Assembly (NCBI RefSeq): GCF_017357405.1
Contig: NZ_CP071597.1
Span: 1,426,001 to 1,490,000 of the forward strand
DNA: 64,000 nucleotides
Reading direction: 5' to 3'
From: Halomontanus rarus
GTDB lineage: Archaea > Halobacteriota > Halobacteria > Halobacteriales > Natrialbaceae
Position numbers and translations under genes: made by a program. Each line of letters begins with the position of its first letter. The first letter of the stretch is position 1. The notes under the pieces were generated by a model that saw only the letters and a list, made by a program, of their open reading frames with translations, did not search any database and was not told the origin of the DNA. Shown piece after piece: positions 1-9,115 of this stretch.

Positions 1-10
1 ACGCGCCAGT

Positions 11-739
11 ATGGCAACCCAGCCTCACCTGTTAGTCGACGACGGCGACGTCCACGATATCGCGCTCATTCCGGGCGATCCCGGACGCGTCGACCGCATC
101 GCCGGTCACTGCGACGAATCGGAGACGATCGCCGAGAACCGCGAGTACAAACTGGTCAACGCGACCTACGAGGGACGAGACCTGACGATCTGTTCGACCG
201 GTATCGGCTGTCCGTCGGCGGCGATCGCCGTCGAGGAACTCGCCAACGTCGGCGTCGAGACGTTCGTCCGCGTCGGGACGACCGGCGCGCTCCAGTCGAA
301 TATCGAGATCGGCGACATGATCGTCGCGACGGGCGCGGCGAAGAACGAGGGAACGACCGGACGCTACGAGGCCGTCGAGTATCCCGCGGTTCCGGACTAT
401 CACGTCCTCTCGGCGCTCGTCGATGCTTCGGAAGCCAACGACGAAGACGTTCACGTCGGCCCGATCGCCTCCGACGACGCCTTCTACGCCGAAACCGACG
501 AGTACGTCGACGACTGGGAGGCGGCGGGTCTGCTCGCGGTCGAGATGGAAGCCGCCGCCGTCTTCTCGCTGGCCCGGCGGAAGGGCCTTCGCGCCGGCGC
601 CATCTGTACCGTCGACGGGAATCTCGTCGAAGGAACGCAGAAGGGGACCGACACCGAAGACGACGAACTCCCCGAAAAGGCCAAGAACAACGTCGCCCGT
701 GCGATCGACATCTCGCTCGAGGCGACGACTCAACTGTAA
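11..739 (+). CDS. udp: Uridine phosphorylase-like nucleoside phosphorylase
   Basis: A 242-residue cytoplasmic enzyme of the PNP/UDP (NP-1) family, which cleaves a nucleoside with phosphate into ribose 1-phosphate and free base in nucleoside salvage. Visible family marks are the phosphate-binding GDPGR at residues 22-26, a RVGTTGALQ segment near 87-95, and the ribose-binding VEMEAAAVF followed by the base-recognition stretch ending in TVDGN near residue 203. Length is normal for the family. The ATG lies 10 bases from the window edge, so its promoter is not visible. Uridine is the likeliest substrate by overall resemblance, but purine specificity cannot be excluded from sequence alone. Confidence 0.9.
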   Translation: MATQPHLLVDDGDVHDIALIPGDPGRVDRIAGHCDESETIAENREYKLVNATYEGRDLTICSTGIGCPSAAIAVEELANVGVETFVRVGTTGALQSNIEIGDMIVATGAAKNEGTTGRYEAVEYPAVPDYHVLSALVDASEANDEDVHVGPIASDDAFYAETDEYVDDWEAAGLLAVEMEAAAVFSLARRKGLRAGAICTVDGNLVEGTQKGTDTEDDELPEKAKNNVARAIDISLEATTQL

Positions 740-786
740 GGCTTCGATAGCGGTCTTTTCTCCGAGACTGACCGAATTTCGATCGA

Positions 787-1728
787 TCACCTGACGAGCG
801 ACTCGGCGACGGCACTCGCCCTGTCGGTGAGTCGCTCGGTCGTCTTCGAAGCCGTCTGGAGCGTCCCGTTGATCGAGCCGAAGAGCGCGTCGAAGTCGAC
901 GTCGCCGGCCGAGTCGCGCCACTCGCTCGCGTCGGGCCCGGAGACGGCACACGTCCGGCACCGTCCGCCCGCTCCGACGGTACCGTCAGCGTCGCCGTTT
1001 CCGTCGGCGTCGACACCGCCTCCATCGACCGCCTCGAGACAGACGTGACAGCGATCGAGCGTCGCGGCGATCCGTTCGACCGTCGCAACGATTTCCCGGA
1101 GATCGGCCTGAAGCTGTCGGGCGTCCGTCCGAAACGCCTCGAACGCCGCCGGATCGACGGCGAAATCGGCGGGGTCGAGCGCCTCGAGGCTGGCGAGTTG
1201 TACCTTGAGGACGTCGAGGGTCACCGACAGTTCTCGCCGGGCCGCGGCGTAGGCCGCCGGGTCGTGTTCGCCCGCCTCGAGTGCGCTCGGCAGCGCGGTT
1301 GCGCGATCCGCGAACGCGACGACGTCGGAGATCGCCTCGCTCTGGGCGACGGTACAATCGCGGACGGTCTCGAAGAGCGCTCGATCGGTCACCGGCGACT
1401 CGGCGGCGGCGGTTCCCGCCAGTACCGACGCACAGTCCGCACAGATGGTGACGAGTGACGCCGGACGAGGGCCGTCGCCGGCCGGCGCCGGATCGACTGC
1501 GTACGAGTCGAGGTCGGGCGCGTCGAGCCGATCGTGACAGTGCTGGCAGGTGAAGTCGTCGCGTTCGAACACCGCGTCGTCGAGCTCGGATCGCGTATCC
1601 TCGGAGGCCACGAGCGAGCGAACGGAACGGGCCGAGAAAAACGCTCCGGCTGTTCGGTCGCTCGTAGCCCCCCGTTTCGTTCCCCGACCCCACTGCTCGC
1701 GCCACAGCAGCGCGTGCAACGACTGCAT
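787..1728 (-). CDS. HNH-like zinc-finger protein, degenerate
   Basis: A 313-residue protein with an HNH-endonuclease-like N-terminal module: RDDFTCQHC (Cys61 and Cys64), then a stretch ending SLVTICADC (Cys96 and Cys99). The zinc-binding Cys pairs survive, but the His residues of a canonical HNH core are absent: the place where a His pair is expected reads YAVDP. A helical middle (about 120-220) follows, then a second pair of CxxC motifs (CHVC at 227-230, CRTC at 257-260) split by a Gly/Asp loop. The start ATG at 1728 was chosen because the frame continues upstream only as the shadow of the opposite gene. It is divergent from the gene at 1762. It is probably DNA or RNA binding rather than an active nuclease. 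Confidence 0.75.
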   Translation of the reverse strand: MQSLHALLWREQWGRGTKRGATSDRTAGAFFSARSVRSLVASEDTRSELDDAVFERDDFTCQHCHDRLDAPDLDSYAVDPAPAGDGPRPASLVTICADCASVLAGTAAAESPVTDRALFETVRDCTVAQSEAISDVVAFADRATALPSALEAGEHDPAAYAAARRELSVTLDVLKVQLASLEALDPADFAVDPAAFEAFRTDARQLQADLREIVATVERIAATLDRCHVCLEAVDGGGVDADGNGDADGTVGAGGRCRTCAVSGPDASEWRDSAGDVDFDALFGSINGTLQTASKTTERLTDRASAVAESLVR

Positions 1729-1761
1729 ACCATTACCATCCTCGAGCGCGTGGTTCGAGGT

Positions 1762-2391
1762 ATGCCCGAGGAGATATTCGAACTCGAGCGGCCGTTCGAA
1801 CGGACCGAACTCGCCGCCCTCTTCCAGGGGTTCGCGTCGGCACTCACCGACGGCCAGCCGCTCACCGTCGAGACCGAGGACGGGGTCGTGTCGATGGACG
1901 TTCCCGAGCGGGTGAGTGCGGAACTCGAACTCGGACTCGAGTTCGAGTTCGAAGCTGAAGGGGAAGAAAACGGAGAAGAAAGAAAAGAAAACGACGACTC
2001 GTCCACCGTCGAGTTCGAGATCGAACTCGAGTGGGAGGACTCGAGCGGAACGTCGATTCGAACCGACGAGTTGGTCGGGGGGACCGGCGCGGACGAAACG
2101 AGCGACGAGGCGACGACGGAAGACGCGGCGAGCGAAGCGACGGGTGAGGAAGGGGACGAACCGGTCGAGGGTGGAGCAGACCAGTCGTCGGTGATGGACC
2201 AGCGACGGTCGCGCTTCGAAGTGTACCGCGACGAGGCCGACGAGTGGCGCTGGCGACTCGTCCACTGGAACGGCAACATCATCGCCGACAGCGGCGAAGG
2301 ATACACGACGCGCCGGAGCGCGGTCAACGGCCTCGAGAGCGTCAGACACAACGCGCCGGGTGCGACGGTCGACCACCGGGATCACACCTGA
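1762..2391 (+). CDS. Amphi-Trp domain plus DUF1508 (HVO_2922-type) protein
   Basis: A 209-residue acidic protein with two modules. Residues 1-95 look like an amphi-Trp domain: a conserved EEIFELERPFERTELAALF start and an amphipathic strand ending in ELEWED. An Asp/Glu/Thr-rich linker of about 50 residues leads to a C-terminal DUF1508/YegP-like unit at about 150-205, with FEVYRDEADEWRWRLVHWNG and the following GEGYTTRRSA. Both modules are common in haloarchaeal small proteins of unknown function. The ATG at 1762 fits the conserved amphi-Trp start; upstream in-frame sequence is the shadow of the divergent HNH-like gene. The 33-base spacer between the two starts must hold parts of both promoters. 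Confidence 0.85.
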   Translation: MPEEIFELERPFERTELAALFQGFASALTDGQPLTVETEDGVVSMDVPERVSAELELGLEFEFEAEGEENGEERKENDDSSTVEFEIELEWEDSSGTSIRTDELVGGTGADETSDEATTEDAASEATGEEGDEPVEGGADQSSVMDQRRSRFEVYRDEADEWRWRLVHWNGNIIADSGEGYTTRRSAVNGLESVRHNAPGATVDHRDHT

Positions 2392-2503
2392 TCGGGTGAA
2401 ACGGGACACGGTATCACGTGAGGTGAGCGAAGAACGGCATCGTGATCGTGATCGGAACTGAGATAGAGACAGAGACAGAGATCCAACTCTCCCGGTCGCG
2501 ACG

Positions 2504-3235
2504 CTACTCGAGTTCCTCGTCATCGTCATCCTCGTCTTTCCACTCTCCCGGGCGCACGCCGTGGATTTCACCCTTGGCTCGGCGGTCGGCCGGCCAGTAG
2601 GCGAGGACGACGACGCCGGCGAAAAACAGCGCGAGCGCACCCGCGATGACGGGACCGGAAATTCCGGGCAGTTCCGCAGCCTCCTGCCAATCGGCCTCCG
2701 GCGTAAACAGGGTTACCTTACACACCCACGCGATGCCGACAACGGTCAGGAGGAGCCCGTACACCCGTCGTATCCGGCGGGAGAGCGCCTCGAGTACCGA
2801 CACCTTGAACGTCGGATGCCGAAGGTCGTCGCTCATCTCCACGCGCCAGTCGTCGTGTTCGGGGCCGAGCGGATCGAACGCGTTCGCGAAGATATCCTCT
2901 TGCATCAGTCGCACGCGCGAGCGCCAGAGGTCGTAGAACCGATACCGGCGGACCTCGAACGCGAGAAACGTACAGAGCGCGACCAGACCGACGAGCAGCA
3001 GGTACGCCGGCATATCCGGACTCGAGAACACGACCGAGAGGATTGCGCCCATGAGCGCGATCGCCCAGTCGGTCGTTCGATCGATGCGATCTTGAGCCGC
3101 GTTCATCTGGGATACCTCGCCCCGGTAGAAGTGCGGTAAGAGCGAGAGAAAATCGTCGGGATCGGTCGCTGCCCGCTCACCGATCTCCCGCGCCTCGTCG
3201 CTCATGGGATCGAACCCGTCGTCGCCCTGACTCAT
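2504..3235 (-). CDS. DUF2270 membrane protein
   Basis: A 243-residue integral membrane protein of the DUF2270 family. The N-terminal half carries the FLSLLPHFYRGEVSQMNAAQ block followed by two close hydrophobic segments (about 60-100). The RRYRFYDLWRSRVRLMQEDI block follows, then a soluble loop, then a second pair of hydrophobic segments near 155-225 and an acidic tail ending in DDDDEELE. Function of the family is unknown. Met at 3235 begins MSQGDDGFDP; a slightly longer reading would overlap the next gene further. Its start is back to back with the AI-2E gene, so the two share a short divergent promoter region. Confidence 0.88.
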   Translation of the reverse strand: MSQGDDGFDPMSDEAREIGERAATDPDDFLSLLPHFYRGEVSQMNAAQDRIDRTTDWAIALMGAILSVVFSSPDMPAYLLLVGLVALCTFLAFEVRRYRFYDLWRSRVRLMQEDIFANAFDPLGPEHDDWRVEMSDDLRHPTFKVSVLEALSRRIRRVYGLLLTVVGIAWVCKVTLFTPEADWQEAAELPGISGPVIAGALALFFAGVVVLAYWPADRRAKGEIHGVRPGEWKDEDDDDEELE

Positions 3236-3329
3236 GACAGGTGCTCCACCGACGACCGTCATAGTACCCGGGCTAGCCGAACTGAAAGAGACGGCGGGGT
3301 TTATTCGTCTGCTCCTCGAACTGACACAT

Positions 3330-4355
3330 GTGAACCTGAGCAGGGGCTATCTACTGGCGCTCGTCGCAGTCTTCGGCGCGCTCTCACTGATACTCGTACT
3401 GCCATTTCTCCAGTACGTACTCGGTGCAATACTCATCGCGTACATCCTCTATCCGCTCCAGAAGTACCTCGAGCCGCGAACGTCACCGACGATCGCCGCG
3501 TTCGCACTCGTCTTGCTCGCGATCGCGGGCTTCGTCGTTCCGTTCCTCGTAGTCGTGATCGCGATCTCCGGCGATGCTGTCGCGATCCTCCAGGAGATCG
3601 ACCCCGAAACCCTCCAATTCAGCCAACTCGAGAACCGAATTCAGGAAACGATCGGAATCGAGGTCAACCTGGCCGAACAGGTCGCCGGCTCCGGCCAGGA
3701 GATCGGCAGAATAGTGCTCGAGCAGTCGACCAGCTGGTTCAGTACGCTCACGCACGCCCTCGTCGGACTCGGCGTCGCACTCTTTCTCGTCTACTACTTG
3801 CTCAGAGACGGTGACGAACTCCTCGCGTGGATGCGAGCGACGACGCCGCTTCCCGACGCCGTCCAGGACGACTTCTACGCGGAGCTGGACGACGTCATGT
3901 CGGCCGTCCTCGTCGGACACGTCCTGATCGCGGTCATTCAGGGGGCGCTCGCGGGGCTCGGACTCTTCGCGACCGGGATCCCGAACGCCGGATTCTGGAC
4001 GTTCGTGATGGTCATCCTCTCGTTGATTCCGCTGATCGGGTCCTTTCTCGTGTGGGCACCCGCCGTCGTCTACCTCTTCGCCATGGGTGACGTTCTGCTC
4101 GCAGTGGCGCTGTTCGCCTACAGCACGGTGATCGTCGGCATCTCCGACGACTACCTTCGACCGATCGTGGTCGATCGCTACGCCGAACTCAACCCGTCGG
4201 TCATCATTCTCGGCGTCCTCGGCGGCGTCTACGCATTCGGCATCATGGGTCTGTTCTTCGGACCGGTAGTTCTCGGCGCGTTCAAAGCTACGCTCAACGT
4301 CATGAACGAACACTACGACCGACTCGGGGACGAGTCTTCACGATCGAGTCGGTAA
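3330..4355 (+). CDS. AI-2E family transporter
   Basis: A 341-residue polytopic membrane protein of the AI-2E (PerM/YdiK) family. Hydrophobic segments lie near the start (LLALVAVFGALSLILVLPFL), around residues 40-85, then a periplasm-side amphipathic loop (LQEIDPETLQFSQLENRIQE), and a C-terminal set including FWTFVMVILSLIPLIGSFLV. The family includes autoinducer-2 exporters and Na+/H+ antiporters, so the substrate here is open. The GTG at 3330 is preferred because homology-like sequence begins at NLSRGYLLAL. A start at 3234 in the same frame is possible but would overlap the divergent DUF2270 start codon and add a 32-residue extension. Confidence 0.85.
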   Translation: MNLSRGYLLALVAVFGALSLILVLPFLQYVLGAILIAYILYPLQKYLEPRTSPTIAAFALVLLAIAGFVVPFLVVVIAISGDAVAILQEIDPETLQFSQLENRIQETIGIEVNLAEQVAGSGQEIGRIVLEQSTSWFSTLTHALVGLGVALFLVYYLLRDGDELLAWMRATTPLPDAVQDDFYAELDDVMSAVLVGHVLIAVIQGALAGLGLFATGIPNAGFWTFVMVILSLIPLIGSFLVWAPAVVYLFAMGDVLLAVALFAYSTVIVGISDDYLRPIVVDRYAELNPSVIILGVLGGVYAFGIMGLFFGPVVLGAFKATLNVMNEHYDRLGDESSRSSR

Positions 4356-4688
4356 GAACGGGCCGGACGGAGACAGCGAACGCGATTTACCGCGATCCTA
4401 GCCGCTACTACGCACGTTCGATCACGGACGGACCCGTGTATCTGTGGACGTGGGCGGTTCCACGGATCTGTACGTCCGTGTGAACAGTCCCGAGTGTCCC
4501 GAGTGTCCCGAGTGTCCCGAGCGTCCCGAGTGGAAGCCTCGGGCAGTCGGCTCGAGACGCACGTGCACGCGTTCGACCGGCGCGACTCACGAAAGTCGAA
4601 CGTCAGCACGCACGGCAACAAAGACGTATTCAGCGAACCGTTCAACGACTGATCAAATCGAGGAAAATCGAGTGAAAGGTGAACGCGA
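4356..4688. other. Gene-free spacer with tandem repeat
   Basis: This 333-base gap between convergent genes has no coding sequence I can support. It holds an imperfect inverted repeat (CACGGA near 4461, TCCGTG near 4475) and directly after it a five-copy 9-base tandem repeat, listed separately. Both flanking genes end here, so it probably contains their transcription ends, although no clean T-run stands out. Confidence 0.6.
4489..4533. repeat. 9-base tandem repeat, five copies
   Basis: The unit CCCGAGTGT occurs three times perfectly, then once as CCCGAGCGT and once as CCCGAGTGG, with no spacer. It would read as a Leu-Gly-Thr repeat on the minus strand or a Pro-Glu-Cys repeat on the plus strand, but neither frame has a believable gene around it. 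Confidence 0.9.
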
Positions 4689-6656
4689 TCAGGAGAACCG
4701 ACGGAACGCGACCGCACCGCCGACTACGGCGAGGACGGCGACTGCACCGATGGCGATACCGGTCGTTCCAACCGGCAACAGCGAATCGTCCTCCTCTTCC
4801 TCGAGGAACTCGCTGACGCTATCGACGTCGGTCTCGGGGAAGTCACGGTCGCCTTCACCGGGCATGTAGACGTCGGTGTCCTCGTCGACGTGTTCGCTCG
4901 CACGGACCTCGTCCTCGGACGGGTCCTCACCCACGAATTCCGAGACGGACACGTACATCGTCGTCGTGTTAGACTCGGTTTCACCGTGGACGGCAGTGAT
5001 CGTCAGGTTCTCGCTCTCGGGAGCCGAGAGGTTACCGAACTGCGCGGCCGACTCGACCGAGAACGTGGTCTCGCTGAGCGAGACGCCAACTTTCGCGGTT
5101 TCGAACTCGGTCTGCTTGAACGATTGAACGCTCTCGGTGAACTCGTCGTCGAGCGTCGGATCGTTTTCGGCCTGCTCGATCATGTCGTCGAGGTACATCT
5201 CGAGCATGCCCTCGTGTTCGACCTCGAAAGAGCCCGCGATCTCGAGGTCGTCGTCGACCGTTTCGATCTCGAGGTCGGTCGTCGTCTCGGTGAGATATTC
5301 ACCGAGGCCACGGTCCTGGGCTTCGTCGACGTAATCGGCCCAGTTGTCGGCGCTGGACTCACTCGAGAACTCGACGGTCGTCTCCCCGTCGTTCGTTTCG
5401 GCGGAGAACTCGATCGACGACTGCTGGACGAGGTCGGCCTCGTTCTGGGCCTCGAGCAAGTCGCGAGTCTCGTCGAGCTGGTCTGCCATCTGGTCGTCGA
5501 GTTCGTCGATCGACTCGGAAATCTCGAGCAGACCGAGGACGAACTCGTCGTAGTTGTCGATTTCGACGTCCCACTCGACGGATTCCTCGAGGCCGTCGGT
5601 TTCGGTCGAGAACTCCAGTTTCTCGACCTGCAACGCTGCGATGCTGTCGGCGATCGACTTCGCTTCGGCCTCGGAGAGGTCGAGTTCCTGGTCGTCGGCG
5701 AGTTCGTCGGCGAGCATCTCGGAGACCTGCTCCTTGACGCCGCTGAAGGTCACGTCGTACTCGACGGCGACGGAGTGCGTTTCGTTCTCTCCCTCGGCTT
5801 CCTCGAACTCGTAGGACTCGAGAGAGAAGTCCATCGTGCCGCCGAACTGCATCGCCATTCCGTTATAGCGGCTCTCGAGGGTTTCGGCTGCGTCTTCGCG
5901 CGTGTCCCAGCGGTCTTTCTGCCACTCGGTGATCGTCGTCTCCTCGGTCACCGAGAGGTCGTAGTCGCCGTCGGTCTCGGTGAGCGAGACGTCGAGCAGT
6001 TCCTCGTTGTCCGCGGCGGCACCGAACGTCGCGTTCTCGTCGGTGACGCTCGTCATCGTCCCCGAGGACTCGAGCGTCGAGGCCGACGTCGTGGTGTCCG
6101 CCTCAAACTCGACCGAGGAGTAGAGGCCGGCGGCACCGGCGGTACCAGCGGCGCCCATCTCGTCGGACTCGTTGTCCGCTTGGACGGTCATCGAGAAGTC
6201 AGTCGACGACTCGTAGGTCGAGTGGGTCTGCGTATGGTCGACCGTCGCCGAGAAGTCCTCGATCTCCTCGGGTGCGTCACCGGCGACGTCGACGTCACCG
6301 GAGACGAGATCCGGTGTCATCCGGGCCGTCGCGTCACCGGTCCACTCCGGTTCGTCCTCGCCGTCCTCGACGAGGTCGGCGAACTCACCTTCGTAAAAGA
6401 GGTGAATCAGGCCGGTACTGGTGTCGAAACCGAAGTCACCGGAGAGGGAGACGTTCTCCTCCTCGAAGTCTTCTTCGTGATTTTCTTCGTAGACGAGGAC
6501 GGCGTCACCGTTTTCCTCGACGTACACTTCGTCAGCGGTATCAGGGTCGTCCGCGGTGGCCTGACTGACGCCACCGCTCGAACCGAGTGCGGCTGCTCCG
6601 GAGCTCGTCACGAGCAGGAGGGCGAGCAGGGCCGCACAGATTTTTGTGGTTCTCAT
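4689..6656 (-). CDS. Large secreted, membrane-anchored acidic protein
   Basis: A 655-residue protein with a Sec-type signal peptide (MRTTKICAALLALLLVTSSG, cleavage after the Ala-rich stretch) and a C-terminal hydrophobic anchor (GIAIGAVAVLAVVGGAVAF) ending in RRFS. The ectodomain is very acidic and rich in Ser, Thr, Glu and beta-strand-like alternation. It has several NxT/NxS sites that could be N-glycosylated, and a Glu-rich helical part around 290-400. The stalk before the anchor is Asp/Glu-rich. No catalytic motif or PGF-CTERM tripeptide was recognised. I do not know its function; a surface or S-layer-associated role is inferred from topology. Its upstream region is AT-rich with several TATA-like runs. 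Confidence 0.85.
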   Translation of the reverse strand: MRTTKICAALLALLLVTSSGAAALGSSGGVSQATADDPDTADEVYVEENGDAVLVYEENHEEDFEEENVSLSGDFGFDTSTGLIHLFYEGEFADLVEDGEDEPEWTGDATARMTPDLVSGDVDVAGDAPEEIEDFSATVDHTQTHSTYESSTDFSMTVQADNESDEMGAAGTAGAAGLYSSVEFEADTTTSASTLESSGTMTSVTDENATFGAAADNEELLDVSLTETDGDYDLSVTEETTITEWQKDRWDTREDAAETLESRYNGMAMQFGGTMDFSLESYEFEEAEGENETHSVAVEYDVTFSGVKEQVSEMLADELADDQELDLSEAEAKSIADSIAALQVEKLEFSTETDGLEESVEWDVEIDNYDEFVLGLLEISESIDELDDQMADQLDETRDLLEAQNEADLVQQSSIEFSAETNDGETTVEFSSESSADNWADYVDEAQDRGLGEYLTETTTDLEIETVDDDLEIAGSFEVEHEGMLEMYLDDMIEQAENDPTLDDEFTESVQSFKQTEFETAKVGVSLSETTFSVESAAQFGNLSAPESENLTITAVHGETESNTTTMYVSVSEFVGEDPSEDEVRASEHVDEDTDVYMPGEGDRDFPETDVDSVSEFLEEEEDDSLLPVGTTGIAIGAVAVLAVVGGAVAFRRFS

Positions 6657-6821
6657 CGTAGGTGTTCGTAATTATTCGATCACCAAATACTTTGCTCAAT
6701 TGAAATGTTTGGTACCGCGTGACAAACGCCCTGATCGTCGGCGAGATCGATCGTGGGTTCGTCATCCACAGGCCAAATCCGTCGCGTTTTTGCCTGCCGA
6801 GGACGGATATCGATCACCCGA

Positions 6822-8069
6822 ATGGCTCGCTATCACATCGAGACGTACGGTTGTACGTCCAATCGCGGAGAAAGCCGGGAGATCGAGCGTCGCCTCCGCG
6901 ACGCGGGCCACCACCAGGTGGCGGAGGCGACGGCGGCGGACGTTGCGATCCTCAACACCTGCACTGTCGTCGAGAAGACCGAACGCAACATGCTTCGACG
7001 CGCCGAGGAACTCGCCGACGAAACCGCCGACCTGATCGTCACCGGCTGTATGGCCCTCGCTCAGGGCGAGGAGTTCGCCGAGATCGACGCGCAGGTCCGT
7101 CACTGGGACGAAGTCCCCGAGGCCGTGACCAACGGCGAGTGTCCGACGACGACGCCCGATTCGACGCCCATCCTCGACGGCGTCGTCGGCATCCTACCGA
7201 TCGCCCGCGGCTGCATGTCCGATTGCTCGTACTGCATCACGAAGCGTGCGACCGGCAAGATCGACTCGCCGCCGATCGAGGAGAACGTCGAGAAAGCTCG
7301 CGCGCTCGTCCACGCAGGCGCGAAAGAGCTCAGAATTACGGGCCAGGACACCGGCGTCTACGGCTGGGACACCGGCGAGCGGACGCTCCACGAGTTGCTC
7401 GAGCGAATCTGCGACATAGAGGGCGACTTTCGCGTGCGCGTGGGCATGGCAAACCCGAAGGGCGTCCACGGCATCCGCGAGGAGCTCGCTCGGGTGTTCG
7501 CCGACAACGAGAAACTCTACAACTTTCTGCACGCGCCGGTCCAATCGGGCAGCGACGACGTCCTCGGCGATATGCGCCGCCAACATCAGGTCGAAGAGTA
7601 CCTCGAGGTCGTCGACACGTTCGACGAGCACCTCGAGTACTGGACGCTCTCGACGGATTTCATCGTCGGCTTTCCGACGGAGACCGACCGCGACCACGAG
7701 CAGTCGATGGCCCTCCTCCGCGAGACCCGTCCCGAAAAGCTCAACGTGACCCGCTTCTCGAAGCGCCCGGGGACCGACGCCGCCGAGATGAAGGGACTGG
7801 GCGGCCAGCTCAAGAAGGACCGTTCGAAGGAAATGAGCGCCCTCAAACGCGAAATCGTCGGCGAGGTCTACGAGTCGATGGTCGGCGAGGTCCGCGAGGA
7901 CGTCCTCGTCGTCGAAGAAGGGACGGGCGACTCCGTGAAGTGTCGCGATTCGGCCTACCGGCAGCTCATCGTCCGAAACGCCGGCGAACACGACATCGAA
8001 CCCGGCGACTTCGTCGACCTCGCGGTTACGAGCCACGAGACGATGTACGCGTTCGGCGAGCCGATCTGA
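6822..8069 (+). CDS. tRNA t6A37 methylthiotransferase (e-MtaB/CDKAL1 type)
   Basis: A 415-residue radical-SAM enzyme that converts t6A at tRNA position 37 to ms2t6A. The N-terminal UPF0004 domain has its three cluster cysteines at 11 (YGCTSNRGES), 47 (LNTCTVVEKTERNM) and 76 (VTGCMA). The radical-SAM CxxxCxxC is complete at 131, 135 and 138 (GCMSDCSYC). The C-terminal TRAM domain follows residue 350. The NTCTVVEKTE form and archaeal context favour the e-MtaB branch over MiaB. The ATG at 6822 starts MARYHIETYGC, matching the family start; upstream in-frame codons are not conserved-looking. Confidence 0.95.
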   Translation: MARYHIETYGCTSNRGESREIERRLRDAGHHQVAEATAADVAILNTCTVVEKTERNMLRRAEELADETADLIVTGCMALAQGEEFAEIDAQVRHWDEVPEAVTNGECPTTTPDSTPILDGVVGILPIARGCMSDCSYCITKRATGKIDSPPIEENVEKARALVHAGAKELRITGQDTGVYGWDTGERTLHELLERICDIEGDFRVRVGMANPKGVHGIREELARVFADNEKLYNFLHAPVQSGSDDVLGDMRRQHQVEEYLEVVDTFDEHLEYWTLSTDFIVGFPTETDRDHEQSMALLRETRPEKLNVTRFSKRPGTDAAEMKGLGGQLKKDRSKEMSALKREIVGEVYESMVGEVREDVLVVEEGTGDSVKCRDSAYRQLIVRNAGEHDIEPGDFVDLAVTSHETMYAFGEPI

Positions 8070-8112
8070 GACGGACGTCGAGCTCGGCTCTCCGGACCGC
8101 TCTGATTCGCCC

Positions 8113-8988
8113 TCACTCCGATCCGCTCTCGTTTTCGTCGTCACCGTCCTTCGGAACCACGCCGATGTCTCCCTCGAGCGCCTGCGGGTTCGCTCGCCCG
8201 AGGTCGATCCCGGCGTCTTCGAATCGCTCGAGGACGGTGCGGGCGTACTCCGAGCGGATTCGTCCGTAGGCACCGCGATCCGGGTCGGCGATCCAGAACC
8301 GCCCCGCGAGCTGAACCGCCTCGCTCAACTCCGTGACGAGGACGACCGGGTCCGGGTTCTCGAGGATCTCCGGATGAGACTGAGCCGCCGTCCGGAGGAT
8401 GTAGAGCGCTTCCTCGACGTCGTCGTCGTAGTTGATCTCGAGAGTGACCTCGAGGCGCAACGACTCGTTGAGGACGGCGTTGGTGACGGCGGTCTGGGTG
8501 AGCGTCGAGTTGGGGACGGTGATGACCTCGTTGTCGAAGGTCCGTACGCGGGTCGCCCGGAAGCTGATGTCCTCGATCACGCCCTCTTGTTCTTCCCAGC
8601 GGATCCAGTCGCCGATGTTGAACTTCGAGTCGGTAACGATGAACGCGCCGCTGACGAGATTTCCGATCACGTTCTGGGCGGCGAACCCGAGCGCCACGGT
8701 CAGGGCGGCGACGAGGATCGCCGTCCGTTCGAGGACGAAATCCAGTCCGGCGATCGTCAGCGCGATCACGATCGCAGCGACGATCACCCCGACGGAGACG
8801 AGGCGCTCGATTCCCTGGCGGAGCGTTCGCTCGGTGCCGCGAAACTCCAGCGCGTAGCTGATCGGTGGCTTGACGACGTACCGGCCGAGGACGTACGCCA
8901 ACGCGAGCGTCAGCAGGAACGTCGCGGCGTTGTCGAGAAACGCGTAGTAGACCTCGAGCAGTTCTTCGAATCGAGTCAGCGCAGACAC
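8113..8988 (-). CDS. MscS family mechanosensitive channel
   Basis: A 291-residue small-conductance mechanosensitive channel. Three hydrophobic segments (about 15-40, 60-85, 90-125) end in the pore-lining helix ALGFAAQNVIGNLVSGAFIV. The MscS beta domain follows, with GDWIRWEEQEGVIEDI and VITVPNSTL, and then the alpha/beta C-terminal domain ending in an acidic tail. Channels of this family release solutes on hypo-osmotic shock, a plausible need in a halophile. The length is that of a minimal MscS. The gene converges on the end of the e-MtaB gene with a 43-base gap. Confidence 0.93.
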   Translation of the reverse strand: MSALTRFEELLEVYYAFLDNAATFLLTLALAYVLGRYVVKPPISYALEFRGTERTLRQGIERLVSVGVIVAAIVIALTIAGLDFVLERTAILVAALTVALGFAAQNVIGNLVSGAFIVTDSKFNIGDWIRWEEQEGVIEDISFRATRVRTFDNEVITVPNSTLTQTAVTNAVLNESLRLEVTLEINYDDDVEEALYILRTAAQSHPEILENPDPVVLVTELSEAVQLAGRFWIADPDRGAYGRIRSEYARTVLERFEDAGIDLGRANPQALEGDIGVVPKDGDDENESGSE

Positions 8989-9115
8989 ACGGGTTCAGAT
9001 GACGTCGCGAGGGACAAAGGTTCGCCACGCACGCGTCGGTTGTCGGTACTCTGACTGGGTGACGTGGCGAACTCGAGTCGTTCGACGATGACGAGATCGA
9101 CGACGGGCGGTCGAA

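Noticed and set aside
1729..2640. Long upstream extension of the minus-strand HNH-like reading frame
   Set aside because: It is the antisense shadow of the acidic amphi-Trp/DUF1508 gene; the real start is ATG 1728.
4890..6671. A long plus-strand frame of about 590 codons over the secreted protein
   Set aside because: Arg/Val-rich shadow of an acidic minus-strand gene, without family resemblance; the minus-strand protein has a signal peptide and anchor.
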